The position numbers were made by a program, and so were the translations under genes. A stretch of 64,000 nucleotides of DNA from Lachnospiraceae bacterium (GTDB taxonomy: Bacteria; Bacillota; Clostridia; Lachnospirales; Lachnospiraceae), in assembly GCA_022791975.1 (NCBI GenBank), contig JAAWAC010000012.1, positions 122,518 through 186,517 on the forward strand, written 5' to 3'. Numbering within the stretch: the stretch's first letter is position 1; every line of letters begins with the position of its first letter. Below, in pieces: positions 27,413 through 36,081 of the stretch. The notes under the pieces were generated by a model. It did not search any database. It was not told the DNA's origin and saw nothing but the letters and a program-made list of their open reading frames with translations.

Positions 27413-27626
27413 CAGCACGTTTGTCAAAGGATATAACAGAAGAATATCCTCCCAGGTGCGGAATTGGGGATAACCTAAATGGTAAAGGGAAAACATTGCC
27501 CCGGAAATCCTAACCACCCCTGATTAAATGTGGTCGCTCCCAAAATTGCACCTACAGCCATGGCTGCCAATGTTATAACAACAATTTAATCTCTCCTCCT
27601 TTGTTCCACAAACCGCAATTCGGCGA

Positions 27627-28232
27627 TTACTTTTCTATTGAAATAAATGGCGGAAACATATCAGGACTTTTGACACGTTCCATAGTTTTGGTATCCACAT
27701 CAAAACATTTGCCCTTATATTCATAGTGTAATTTTCCATCTTCACAATAAAAGCGATGTTCTGCTTGAAAAGCAACAGGCTTAAAATGTTCATTTTGTAT
27801 TGGCTGATCCCGGTATAATACTTGATCCTCCAATAATTTTAAAACATTATTCTCAAGACAAATACCATAAATACCACTTATTACGGCTTCCGCCGCTACA
27901 TTTTTTCCAGAAGCAGAAATCAATCGAAAACAGCCTGTAATAGCATTTGTACTTTTACGCTCTGCCAGTTCAAAGCGAAACAATGACACAGCGCTAAAAT
28001 CTTTTCGCAGCTTTTCTCGCTGCCCATCTGTTCCCACAAGCCATATCTTTTCATTGGATACAATAAACATATCTAACTGAAATCCACTTTGAGAATATTT
28101 TAAATTGGAAAAGGAAATCTGGTCAGAGTATACCCCTTGCAATGCACCATTCTCAAGCTGATAGGCCAACTCCTTCGTAAACAATGTCTTCCCATTCACA
28201 TTTTCCTCTATGAATTTTATGATTTTTTCCAT
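27627..28232 (-). CDS. Uncharacterised protein within the element
   Basis: 201 aa from the ATG following AGGAGAGGAAAG (MEKIIKFIEENVNGKTLFTK); eight further upstream codons are open but less likely. Not recognised. Soluble, no signal peptide, cysteine-poor, probably all-beta in its second half (lipocalin-like feel, not demonstrable by eye). It lies downstream of the ABC exporter genes on the same strand but is separated by about 250 bp. From 28233 to 28485 I see no gene. Confidence 0.6.
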   Translation of the reverse strand: MEKIIKFIEENVNGKTLFTKELAYQLENGALQGVYSDQISFSNLKYSQSGFQLDMFIVSNEKIWLVGTDGQREKLRKDFSAVSLFRFELAERKSTNAITGCFRLISASGKNVAAEAVISGIYGICLENNVLKLLEDQVLYRDQPIQNEHFKPVAFQAEHRFYCEDGKLHYEYKGKCFDVDTKTMERVKSPDMFPPFISIEK

Positions 28233-28485
28233 CTTTCCTCTCCTATCCTTTTCCATTTAGCTCTCTTTTGCTTCATCATTGCCTGTCTTTAAATCATTGC
28301 CGTCCCCCCACTGATACCCAATTCCCGCCATAGATCGGTGAGCCCTTGGCTTTTCCCAAGCTTTTCCCATAAATCCATTTTACATTCCTACAAATTTTAT
28401 TTATCCTTCCTTTTCATTAACAACAGAATCGTAAGCACAGGAATCCCACCTCCCTGTGGGCGCATGATGACTCTTTTATGCGGGC

Positions 28486-30882
28486 TTAGTCTGTCGCCTT
28501 TATCCGCTCCACAAGAGAGAATTTTCTGGTATAGCGGACCGCACAGACTGAGAATACCGCCTGCACCAAAACCAGCGCAGCTGCAAACAGCAGTACCGGA
28601 AAAACCGGGAAATGATATGTAAGCTTCCCAAACATACCAATCTGGTCAAAAACCCTGCACACAGCCAGACTGCACACCGTTCCCAGGGTCAGGGTGACAA
28701 GCAATGTGATCCCCACATAGTACAGACACTCAAAGGACAGCATTTGGGACAGCTGCCGGTTACTCATGCCAACAGACTGGAACACGCCCAACTCCTGCTG
28801 GCGGGTGAGAAGGTTGGTGATCAGAGTGTTGGCAAGATTGATCAGGGAAAACACAAAGATAAAGACCAGGATGCTGTAGAGCCGGGTCAACTCTCCCCGC
28901 ATGCCATTTTCCAGGTCAGCAGCCAAATCATCCAAACCGGAAACGGCCACCCGTTCATCGGATACAGCACCAAACACCGCCTGCCGCAGCTGCTGGCTGT
29001 CCTGCTCCGCGTGAAGATTCACATAGCCGGTAAAATCTGATATTTCCGGATAAAGGATGGACAGCTCTTCCTCAGGCAGAATAAAGAAATGTGCTGAATT
29101 GCCAATCTGTACATGCTCAACAATCCCCATCACAGTATAAGTCTTTGTCTTTCCATTGTAACAGGAAACCGTAACCGTATCGCCAACCTGATAGCCGGTT
29201 TTATAAATCTCCCTCAGTGCGCCGCCTGCCGGACAAACCAGGATACCATTCCCATTCAGAAGCTGCTGATAATCCGCAGTTCCATCCAAAACCGCCTCGC
29301 CTGTATACATCTCTGCCATCATCTCCTCAGAAATTCCCCGGAAAAAGAAAGGCTCATGTGCACGGTTTCCCGGGATTTTGCTGATGGAAGGGATTTCCAT
29401 ACAGGTCATGCTGTAAGCCGTGACAAAATCCACGCCGGGAATGGCGGCAAGCTTTTCTTGCAGGGTTTGACCCAGAGGATTTTCTTTTTGCATCTCCACA
29501 AATTCCTGGCCTGCATAATCCTCATATTGCAGAAGGTACTGGCTCCTATCTCCAAATTGAGACTGGGCCATTTCTTTGATGTCCACCGAATTTGCGTAGG
29601 CGGAAATACAGAGAAGCAAAATCCCGGTCATACTTAAGGAGAGGGCCGTTATAAAGGCCTTTTTACAGTTCCGAGAGAAGTTCATCAGAGCCAGGCAAGG
29701 CATAGTCAGGCGGCGGTGAAGCCGTCTGGAAACGCTGCGGCCCTGTGGCCCGGAATAGGCGGTGGTTCGGATGGCTTCGATGGCGGAGACCTCTCCCACC
29801 ATGGACAGAGGTTTTCTGGTGGCAATCAGCACTGTCACATAGGTGAGAAGGGAAATGATCACCGCCGACGGAAGATTGTCACGCCAGGACCAGTAGCCGG
29901 GTACGGCTAGCAACGCGGTTACGGCGGCTAGGATCAGTCCAAGGGGTATAGCTGCAGCCGCCAGGAAGCGGCGCTCCCGTTTCACCACACGCTTTAACTG
30001 CTTCGGCGTTGTTCCAAGCACCTTCAGACGGCCGTATTCCCGCATTTTTCCCACCACAGAGATGTAGAAAATGTTGTAGATCACGATGGCGCAGATGACA
30101 GCGATCAAGACTGCCAGGACATATATCTCCATCCCGTCTCCCAGATAGATGTCCACCATTTCAAAGTAGCTAGAGCTGTAAAAGGTCCGCTCCTTTGGGA
30201 TACCCATTTCTGCGAAGAACTGTTCGATATCCCCCCGGAGCTGGGCTGGCTCCATGACCTGACTTCCGGCAAAACGAAACCGCAACTCATAGGGGGCCTC
30301 ATTCCCATTGGCACCCACGGCTGTTTCCCCAATCCAGACCGTGAAAATCCGGCTGTTATTCTCTGTTTCCAGAATGCCTGTGATGGTATAGAGTTTTTCG
30401 CCGTCACCCAGATTCAAGGTGAGCGTCTGGCCGACCTCCTCTGAGAGGCCAAAATAGCCGAAAAAGGAGCGTTCCACACACAGTTCATTTTCCGCCTGGG
30501 GATAAGTGCCCGTGATCTCGCCGTAGCCCATCAGGTCCATCATCTCCGGACTGACAAAGCTAACGTTCAAAATGCTGTCCTCTAGGCGGATCGTCCCAGC
30601 ATCGGCGGTATAGCCCCACTTTTCAAATTTTCCAGTGTCCACAAGCCGGGTTATCTCTTCCCGGGTCAGTTCACTGCACCCAGCCTGATACTGTCCCAGG
30701 ATGCCATCCAGAGTTTTCATCTGCTGTGCAGAGTAGATAAAGCAAAGAGTTCCCATAAGGCATACAGCAAGAGCGATGGTAAGGATCACAAAAATACTCC
30801 GGCGCCTGTCGGCTTTCATGCTCCGCCCTGCCAGTTTCTTTTCCACCTCACTGGTGTCATTTTCAAAAGGCCATGTCATCAT
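28486..30882 (-). CDS. ABC transporter permease, FtsX/MacB-like
   Basis: 798 aa. The first membrane helix follows a basic stretch (SMKADRRRSIFVILTIALAVCLM). Two FtsX domains each contribute three C-terminal helices (around residues 255-360 and 690-785), with large extracytoplasmic loops between. It resembles peptide-sensing/exporting permeases that pair with a dedicated ATPase, kinase and regulator. It overlaps the ATPase gene by 20 bp, with AGGAGGTGA upstream. Likely exports or resists an antimicrobial peptide; the substrate is not identifiable. Confidence 0.88.
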   Translation of the reverse strand: MMTWPFENDTSEVEKKLAGRSMKADRRRSIFVILTIALAVCLMGTLCFIYSAQQMKTLDGILGQYQAGCSELTREEITRLVDTGKFEKWGYTADAGTIRLEDSILNVSFVSPEMMDLMGYGEITGTYPQAENELCVERSFFGYFGLSEEVGQTLTLNLGDGEKLYTITGILETENNSRIFTVWIGETAVGANGNEAPYELRFRFAGSQVMEPAQLRGDIEQFFAEMGIPKERTFYSSSYFEMVDIYLGDGMEIYVLAVLIAVICAIVIYNIFYISVVGKMREYGRLKVLGTTPKQLKRVVKRERRFLAAAAIPLGLILAAVTALLAVPGYWSWRDNLPSAVIISLLTYVTVLIATRKPLSMVGEVSAIEAIRTTAYSGPQGRSVSRRLHRRLTMPCLALMNFSRNCKKAFITALSLSMTGILLLCISAYANSVDIKEMAQSQFGDRSQYLLQYEDYAGQEFVEMQKENPLGQTLQEKLAAIPGVDFVTAYSMTCMEIPSISKIPGNRAHEPFFFRGISEEMMAEMYTGEAVLDGTADYQQLLNGNGILVCPAGGALREIYKTGYQVGDTVTVSCYNGKTKTYTVMGIVEHVQIGNSAHFFILPEEELSILYPEISDFTGYVNLHAEQDSQQLRQAVFGAVSDERVAVSGLDDLAADLENGMRGELTRLYSILVFIFVFSLINLANTLITNLLTRQQELGVFQSVGMSNRQLSQMLSFECLYYVGITLLVTLTLGTVCSLAVCRVFDQIGMFGKLTYHFPVFPVLLFAAALVLVQAVFSVCAVRYTRKFSLVERIKATD

Positions 30883-31573
30883 CTGTCACCTCCTGTGTAC
30901 CAGTGCTGCCTCCTGCAATCCTGCCGTCCTCAATCCGGACAATGCGGTCGGCAAGCTGGGCGATCTCGTTGTTGTGGGTGATCATGACGATCGTCTGGTT
31001 AAACTCCATGCTGGTGCGCTTCAAAAGGCCCAGCACATCGGCGCTGGTCCTGCTGTCCAGGTTACCGGTGGGCTCATCCGCCAGGACTATGGCCGGTTTG
31101 GTGATCAGGGCGCGGGCAATAGCCACACGCTGCTGCTGTCCCCCGGAAAGGTTGTTGGGCATATTTTGCAGCTTATCTTCCAGAGCCAGCATCCTCACAA
31201 CCTCACTGGTGAATTTCTCATCTGCCGTATCGCCGTCCAGCTCCACAGGCAGAATAATATTTTCATAGACGTTCAGAATGGGAACAAGGTTATAGTTCTG
31301 GAAGATAAAGCCAATGTTGCGGCGACGGAAGATGGTCAGCTCCTCATCGTTCTTTTTGGCCAGGTCTTCCCCGCGGACAATCACACTGCCGGAGGTGGGC
31401 GTATCCAGACCGCCCATCATGTTGAGAAGGGTGGACTTGCCGCTGCCGGAGGTTCCCACCACTGCCACAAACTCTCCCTGTTCCACAGATAGGCTGACAC
31501 CATCCAGGGCGCGGGTAATGTTGGGTTCCCTGCCATAATACTTTTTCAGGTCGATGGTTTGCAATACATTCAT
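30863..31573 (-). CDS. ABC transporter ATP-binding protein (MacB/BceA-like)
   Basis: 236 aa from MNVLQTIDLKKYYG (AAAGGAG 9 nt upstream; 11 more upstream codons are open). Walker A GTSGSGKST, Q-loop FIFQNYNLVP, signature LSGGQQQRVAIARAL, Walker B VLADEPTGNLD, H-loop MITHN. The sequence class is that of lipoprotein/peptide exporters with FtsX permeases, and its partner is the next gene. Confidence 0.95.
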   Translation of the reverse strand: MNVLQTIDLKKYYGREPNITRALDGVSLSVEQGEFVAVVGTSGSGKSTLLNMMGGLDTPTSGSVIVRGEDLAKKNDEELTIFRRRNIGFIFQNYNLVPILNVYENIILPVELDGDTADEKFTSEVVRMLALEDKLQNMPNNLSGGQQQRVAIARALITKPAIVLADEPTGNLDSRTSADVLGLLKRTSMEFNQTIVMITHNNEIAQLADRIVRIEDGRIAGGSTGTQEVTDDDMAF

Positions 31574-31616
31574 AATCCAATGCTCCTTTCCTGTTGATAG
31601 GGACATTGTAAAATAT

Positions 31617-31694
31617 AAATGTCACAAAAATGTCCGAAGGGGCAAAAAATTTATAGTAAAATGCAGGTGAAATGTTACAAAGCTGGGACATTTC
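31617..31694 (-). promoter_or_regulatory. Candidate response-regulator binding region before the ABC exporter
   Basis: Direct repeat AAATGTC at 31617-31623 and 31628-31634, exactly 11 bp apart (one helical turn), the usual geometry for OmpR-family regulators. A second element, GAAATGT (31669-31675) inverted to ACATTTC (31688-31694), lies further upstream. Both sit in the 155-bp gap between the kinase stop and the ATPase start. Confidence 0.5.
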
Positions 31695-31728
31695 AAAAAA
31701 TATTCTTACACTGGTCTCTGTTATCCTG

Positions 31729-32760
31729 CTATCTCCAGGGAAGAAACACAGAGAAAGTCGAACCCTTGCCAACTTCCGAAGTCACTTTTATGTAGCCACC
31801 CTGTCGTGTAACAATTTCACGGGCCAGATAGAGCCCAATGCCCACCCCCTGCTGACCATGTACTTCTTCCTCCCGGTAAAAACGACGAAAGACAGCGGCC
31901 TGGTTACTCTCCGGGATACCCTTGCCGGTATCGGTCACATCCAGCTTGACATACATCTCCCACCGTTCCACGGATACACTGATTTTTCCGCCCACCGGAG
32001 TGTATTTCACAGCATTATCCAGCAGATTGAACAGGGCCTCCGCCGTCCATTTGCTGTCATGGGAAAGACGCAGGTCATCCGGGCAATCCACTGTCACAGA
32101 TATATCTTTTTTCTCCGCTGCGTATACAATGCCACTGCAGGCAAACGCCAGCGTATCGATCAGAGGGCCGTCTTTCTTTTCCAGACGAATGGTCCCGATT
32201 TCCAGACGAGATGTTCTCACAAGGGATTGAAAAAGAAATTCAAGCTTGTCGGTTTGGCTGCGGATGCCTTGCAGGAACTCCCGACTCTCTTCTTCTGTGA
32301 CAGGCTTTGTCAACAATGTGTCCGCCACCATTTTCAGGTTGCTTACCGGCATTTTTACCTGATGGGAAACATCTGATACCAACATTTGCAGCTCCTGCCT
32401 TTCCTCCTCCACCTTTCGCCGGTTCTCCTGCATGATACGGTACAGCCGCAAGAGGCGGTAGCTAATGCGGGAAAAAAGTGTTTCACTGTCCGCAGCATCC
32501 ACAGGCTCCTTTCCTCCGCTTATCATCTGGTCCATTGCACGACACAGATCTCTAGTGAATACCAAAAGCCGTTTGCGGAAGAACAGCATCAAAAGGAACA
32601 GCCAGAGAAGGGCGCAGACTGTCAGCAGTATCCCCCCTGTCAATATCCATAGTTCGCCTGTCCAGGCAAAGAGAAGGGCACAGATGCTTAGCATGGAAAC
32701 TGTCTCACCGCCACAGACCAGCAGGAATCCCCCTTTCACAGAGCTCCGTCCCAGACTCAT
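31729..32760 (-). CDS. Sensor histidine kinase (BceS-like context)
   Basis: 343 aa starting at the ATG that overlaps the response regulator stop (ATGA), with GGAGG 9 nt upstream. Two closely spaced N-terminal membrane helices and almost no external loop suggest sensing through the membrane or a transporter partner. H box DVSHQVKMPVSNLK, N box FNLLDNAVKYTP, DTGKGIPES, and GVGIGLYLAREI. It should phosphorylate the adjacent OmpR-type regulator. A degenerate paralogous fragment lies outside the element at 21399-21659. Confidence 0.93.
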   Translation of the reverse strand: MSLGRSSVKGGFLLVCGGETVSMLSICALLFAWTGELWILTGGILLTVCALLWLFLLMLFFRKRLLVFTRDLCRAMDQMISGGKEPVDAADSETLFSRISYRLLRLYRIMQENRRKVEEERQELQMLVSDVSHQVKMPVSNLKMVADTLLTKPVTEEESREFLQGIRSQTDKLEFLFQSLVRTSRLEIGTIRLEKKDGPLIDTLAFACSGIVYAAEKKDISVTVDCPDDLRLSHDSKWTAEALFNLLDNAVKYTPVGGKISVSVERWEMYVKLDVTDTGKGIPESNQAAVFRRFYREEEVHGQQGVGIGLYLAREIVTRQGGYIKVTSEVGKGSTFSVFLPWR

Positions 32761-33446
32761 TTCCTCTCGCCTCCCATCCATTGATATCCAATCCCATAAA
32801 TTGTCTTAATGTAAGTATCACCGTCCGCCTCAATCTTGCCTCGAATACGGCTGATGGAGGTAGTCAGGGTGTGTTCGTCCACATAATTTTTCTCCGCATC
32901 CCACAGCCTTTCCAAAAGCCGCTGCCTTGTGAGAATCTGCTTTGGATTTTTGCAGAACAGGTACAGCATCTTATACTCCATAGGGGAAAGGGTAACCGGC
33001 TTTCCATTCAGTGTAGCGGCCTGCTCCGAAAAATTCAGGAACAGTCTGCCGTCGTCATAAAGCTCCCTTGCCTGCCCCCGATGCTCCAGCATGGCCAACA
33101 TGGCACGTATTTTCCGCAACAGAGCCCCTATGGAAAAGGGCTTGGTAATATAATCTACTGCACCGACTTCATAGCCGCGTATCTGGTCGCTCTCCTGGTC
33201 ATTGGCAGTCAGAAAGATAACCAGAGTGTGGGGATTCTCCGGCTTTATAAGCCTGCACAGGTCATAGCCGTTGCCGTCTGGTAAGTTGATATCCAGAAGC
33301 ACCAGGTCATATTCCATGCGAACCAGTAATTCGGCGGCTGTGTTTGCATTCAGGGCTGATATTGTGTCGTAGCCCTCAGAAATCAGATTGTAGGTCAGCG
33401 TTTTATTTAAAAGGGCGTCGTCCTCTACCAGCAAAATTTTCTTCAT
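32757..33446 (-). CDS. OmpR family response regulator
   Basis: 229 aa. Receiver with phospho-acceptor in LLDINLPDGNG and switch lysine in YITKPF; C-terminal winged helix (LSPMEYKMLYLFCKNPKQILTRQRLLERLWD...VDEHTLTTSISRIRGKI). Overlaps the GntR gene upstream and the kinase downstream by 4 bp each, so all three are translationally coupled. Probable target: the direct repeats before the ABC exporter. Confidence 0.95.
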   Translation of the reverse strand: MKKILLVEDDALLNKTLTYNLISEGYDTISALNANTAAELLVRMEYDLVLLDINLPDGNGYDLCRLIKPENPHTLVIFLTANDQESDQIRGYEVGAVDYITKPFSIGALLRKIRAMLAMLEHRGQARELYDDGRLFLNFSEQAATLNGKPVTLSPMEYKMLYLFCKNPKQILTRQRLLERLWDAEKNYVDEHTLTTSISRIRGKIEADGDTYIKTIYGIGYQWMGGERK

Positions 33447-33823
33447 GGGCAGTCCTCCTCATACAAGAGTGTTAAAAGGCTGATCAATTTATCAAGCGGA
33501 ATTCCGCTTGTGCGGGCTACTTCTATGGCTTCATTAAAACAGTCCTCGATCTTTTTTTGCTGCTCCTCCAAAAAGAAATCCTGGATCTGGGCAGATACAT
33601 AGCAGCCTTTCCCGGACGTTGTCACCATAAAGCCATCTGTCTGTAGGATGTCATATGCCTTTTGTACCGTCAGGACACTGATCTGAAGCGATTTAGCAAG
33701 GGAACGGATAGAGGGAAACGCTTCCCCAGCTTTCAGTTCACCGCTTATTATCTGGGCTTTCATCTGCAACACAATCTGCTCATACAGAGGCCGACTCGCC
33801 TTATTACTTACAACAATCTCCAA
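33443..33823 (-). CDS. GntR family regulator, YtrA subfamily
   Basis: 126 aa from a TTG (LEIVVSNKASRPLYEQI) after AAAGGCGG; the frame is open 14 codons further. N-terminal winged HTH (LKAGEAFPSIRSLAKSLQISVLTVQKAYDILQTDGFMVT) and a short C-terminal tail characteristic of YtrA-type repressors, which usually control ABC transporters. First gene of the GntR-RR-kinase unit. Inverted repeats around its promoter look like its own operator. Confidence 0.88.
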   Translation of the reverse strand: MEIVVSNKASRPLYEQIVLQMKAQIISGELKAGEAFPSIRSLAKSLQISVLTVQKAYDILQTDGFMVTTSGKGCYVSAQIQDFFLEEQQKKIEDCFNEAIEVARTSGIPLDKLISLLTLLYEEDCP

Positions 33824-33847
33824 ACCGTCACCGCCTTTCCACCCTTT

Positions 33848-33898
33848 ACTGTATTGTTTTAACATGCACAGTATAATACGTTACAATACAGTTGTCAA
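33848..33898 (-). promoter_or_regulatory. GntR-operon promoter with inverted-repeat operator
   Basis: Minus-strand TTGACA (33898-33893), 17-bp spacer, TATACT (33875-33870). A perfect 10-bp inverted repeat ACTGTATTGT (33848-33857) / ACAATACAGT (33883-33892) brackets the -10 region, one arm in the promoter spacer and the other in the leader. The arrangement suggests autorepression by the YtrA-type regulator. Confidence 0.7.
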
Positions 33899-34087
33899 GA
33901 TATCTGTATTTTTCATCCTTTTAAAAATCCCCTTGCTTTTAGGTTCTGATAAAATGGCCACAGTGTAGCCAGTCAACGCGGCCGGGGAGGGTACGGGAAA
34001 GGGTGACAGAAGGTATGTGTAAATTAAGAATAGGACAACTTTGTCCCAACATAGATTATAAAGAGGACAGATACAAAAGGAGGAAAT

Positions 34088-34330
34088 ATGGACATCCAAC
34101 AAGATGATTTACAAACCGTTGCTGTTCATCAACTGGCTGATATCAGAGATATCAAAATAGATACCACAAAAGACAAAGACACACGGATTCAGGAATTCAT
34201 CCGGGCAGTTAAAAATCCCTATTGTTTCCGCTGTGGCAATACCGTTATAAAGGTTTCCTTCAGTAAGGATGGGGAATCATTCCAGGATCTTCTCCAGGAA
34301 TATTTCAGTTCTCCTATAAATTGCGAATAA
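34088..34330 (+). CDS. Small DUF6870-like protein
   Basis: 80 aa with AAAAGGAGG before the ATG. Sequence TVAVHQLADIRDIKIDTTKDKDTRIQEFI...NPYCFRCGNTVIKVSF resembles DUF6870 proteins that commonly sit beside serine recombinases in clostridial elements. Function unknown; it could be a recombination accessory factor. It is 56 bp upstream of the first recombinase. Confidence 0.65.
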   Translation: MDIQQDDLQTVAVHQLADIRDIKIDTTKDKDTRIQEFIRAVKNPYCFRCGNTVIKVSFSKDGESFQDLLQEYFSSPINCE

Positions 34331-34386
34331 TAACTATGCATTTATATTTTCAGATTATACCGATTGCCTAGAAAGGACCGATTCCT

Positions 34387-36081
34387 GTGAATATAAATGA
34401 CAATTTCAAAAAATGGATGGCAGCGGATTATGTCCGCCTTTCAAAAGAGGATGGCGATAAAGAAGAAAGCGACAGCATTAACAACCAAAAAGCTCTGATC
34501 CAAAATTATGTCCAAGAGCGCCCGGATTTATATCTTTGTGGACACTATGGGGATGATGGATATACAGGGGTAAACTTTCATCGACCTGGTTTTGAGAAGA
34601 TGATGGAAGATATCAGCAAGGGACAGATCAACTGTGTCATTGTGAAAGATCTCTCACGTTTCGGCCGTAATTACATTGAAGTTGGCCGCTATATTGAAAG
34701 AATTTTTCCGGCTTTGGGAATTCGCTTTATCGCAATCAATGATGCTTATGACAGTCTTTACAACAACTCATCCGCAGACCAGCTTTTACTGCCCTTCAAA
34801 AATCTGATAAACGATGCATACAGCCGTGATATTTCCATAAAAGTCCGCTCCCATCTTGACATCAAGCGAAAGAGGGGCGAATTTGTAAGTCCCGCTGTTC
34901 CCTATGGCTACAAACGTGCGGAGTCAGATAAACATCAGCTTATTGTGGACGAACCGGCTGCACGCATTGTAAAACAGATTTTTTCAAAAAAATTAACTGG
35001 ACTTAGTAACCAGCAGATTGCAGAATCCCTGAATGAAAGGAAAGTATCAACACCATTGGTTTACAAGCAGGAGCATGGCCTGTGGGCAAAGAATGCCTTT
35101 CAGATATACGGTAACCCTAAATGGTATGGAACCACTGTAAGGCGCATCCTGGAAAATGAGGTATACACTGGTACTTTGCTCCAGGGAAAAACCAATCGCC
35201 CCAACTACAAAATCCGGATTTCTGTAGAGAGGCCCAAGGAAGCGTGGTTCCGGACGGAAAACTCCCATGAAGCAATCATCAGCAGAAATGATTTTAACCT
35301 TGTCCAGAACATTCTGGATACAGATACCTACCACCCTGCAGGTCAAAAAACTGTTTATCCATTCTCAGGGCTCATCTCCTGCGGAAACTGCCATCAAACC
35401 TGTAGGAGAAGACAAAGCTCCGGAAAAAAAGGAACTTATCATTACTATGGATGCTATCTCAAGAATCACAGAGCCTGCTGTAAAGGTTACGCAATCAGCG
35501 AAACCTCCTTGATACAGGCTGTGATGACTGTTCTCCATCTGTATGTGGATGACCTGTCTAATCTTCAACAGGTGTTTGATTTTCTGGAGAAGCTTCCAGC
35601 CCGCCATAATGGTTCCCAAGAGTTGTCACAGGAACTTATACACATGGAAAAAAATTTGAAGAACTATCAAAGGCTTGTAATGTCCCTCCATGAAGACTAC
35701 CATGATGGGCTGTTGGACCAAATTGAATATCTGGACTTAAAAGCCGCATACAGAGAGCAGATCGCAGGGCTTACCGATGCAATGGAAGCCGCTACAAAGC
35801 GAAGGAATGTGTTGATTTCCTCTTTTGCGGAAGCTTCCACACAGGTAGAACAGTTCCGTGATTACCTGGAATCTCCCTCTCTTGACCGTCGGATGCTGGT
35901 ATCCATGGTGGAAAAAATTTATATTTATCCTAAAAACCGGGTACATGTTATTTTTCGCTTTTCCGACGAATTCGAAAGATTTCTGGGCCTCTTGCCAAAG
36001 GATTCTTCTCTTGCAGATTATTCCAAAAATCTGGTTAGAACGGAGGTGTTGGTACATGCCACACAAAAAGCCAGCGGATAA
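34387..36081 (+). CDS. Large serine recombinase 1
   Basis: 564 aa, GTG start. N-terminal resolvase domain with catalytic serine S19 (YVRLSKED) and conserved VIVKDLSRFGRNYIEVGRYIE. The recombinase domain is ~165-300, the zinc-ribbon cysteines are CGNCHQTC...C...CC (~340-375), then a coiled-coil region. Such enzymes cut attP and attB at a 2-bp crossover and rejoin them. First of three overlapping recombinase genes. Confidence 0.95.
   Translation: MNINDNFKKWMAADYVRLSKEDGDKEESDSINNQKALIQNYVQERPDLYLCGHYGDDGYTGVNFHRPGFEKMMEDISKGQINCVIVKDLSRFGRNYIEVGRYIERIFPALGIRFIAINDAYDSLYNNSSADQLLLPFKNLINDAYSRDISIKVRSHLDIKRKRGEFVSPAVPYGYKRAESDKHQLIVDEPAARIVKQIFSKKLTGLSNQQIAESLNERKVSTPLVYKQEHGLWAKNAFQIYGNPKWYGTTVRRILENEVYTGTLLQGKTNRPNYKIRISVERPKEAWFRTENSHEAIISRNDFNLVQNILDTDTYHPAGQKTVYPFSGLISCGNCHQTCRRRQSSGKKGTYHYYGCYLKNHRACCKGYAISETSLIQAVMTVLHLYVDDLSNLQQVFDFLEKLPARHNGSQELSQELIHMEKNLKNYQRLVMSLHEDYHDGLLDQIEYLDLKAAYREQIAGLTDAMEAATKRRNVLISSFAEASTQVEQFRDYLESPSLDRRMLVSMVEKIYIYPKNRVHVIFRFSDEFERFLGLLPKDSSLADYSKNLVRTEVLVHATQKASG

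Noticed and set aside
27475..27570. Minus-strand hydrophobic frame (ITLAAMAVGAILG...) in the gap after the DUF3795 gene
   Set aside because: The strong AGGAGG at 27595-27600 is too far from any in-frame start, and the intermediate frame contains a stop; at most a degraded gene.
28417..28479. 21-codon minus-strand frame MRPQGGGIPVLTILLLMKRKDK-like after the permease gene
   Set aside because: No ribosome binding site and too short to support; could be a degraded membrane tail.
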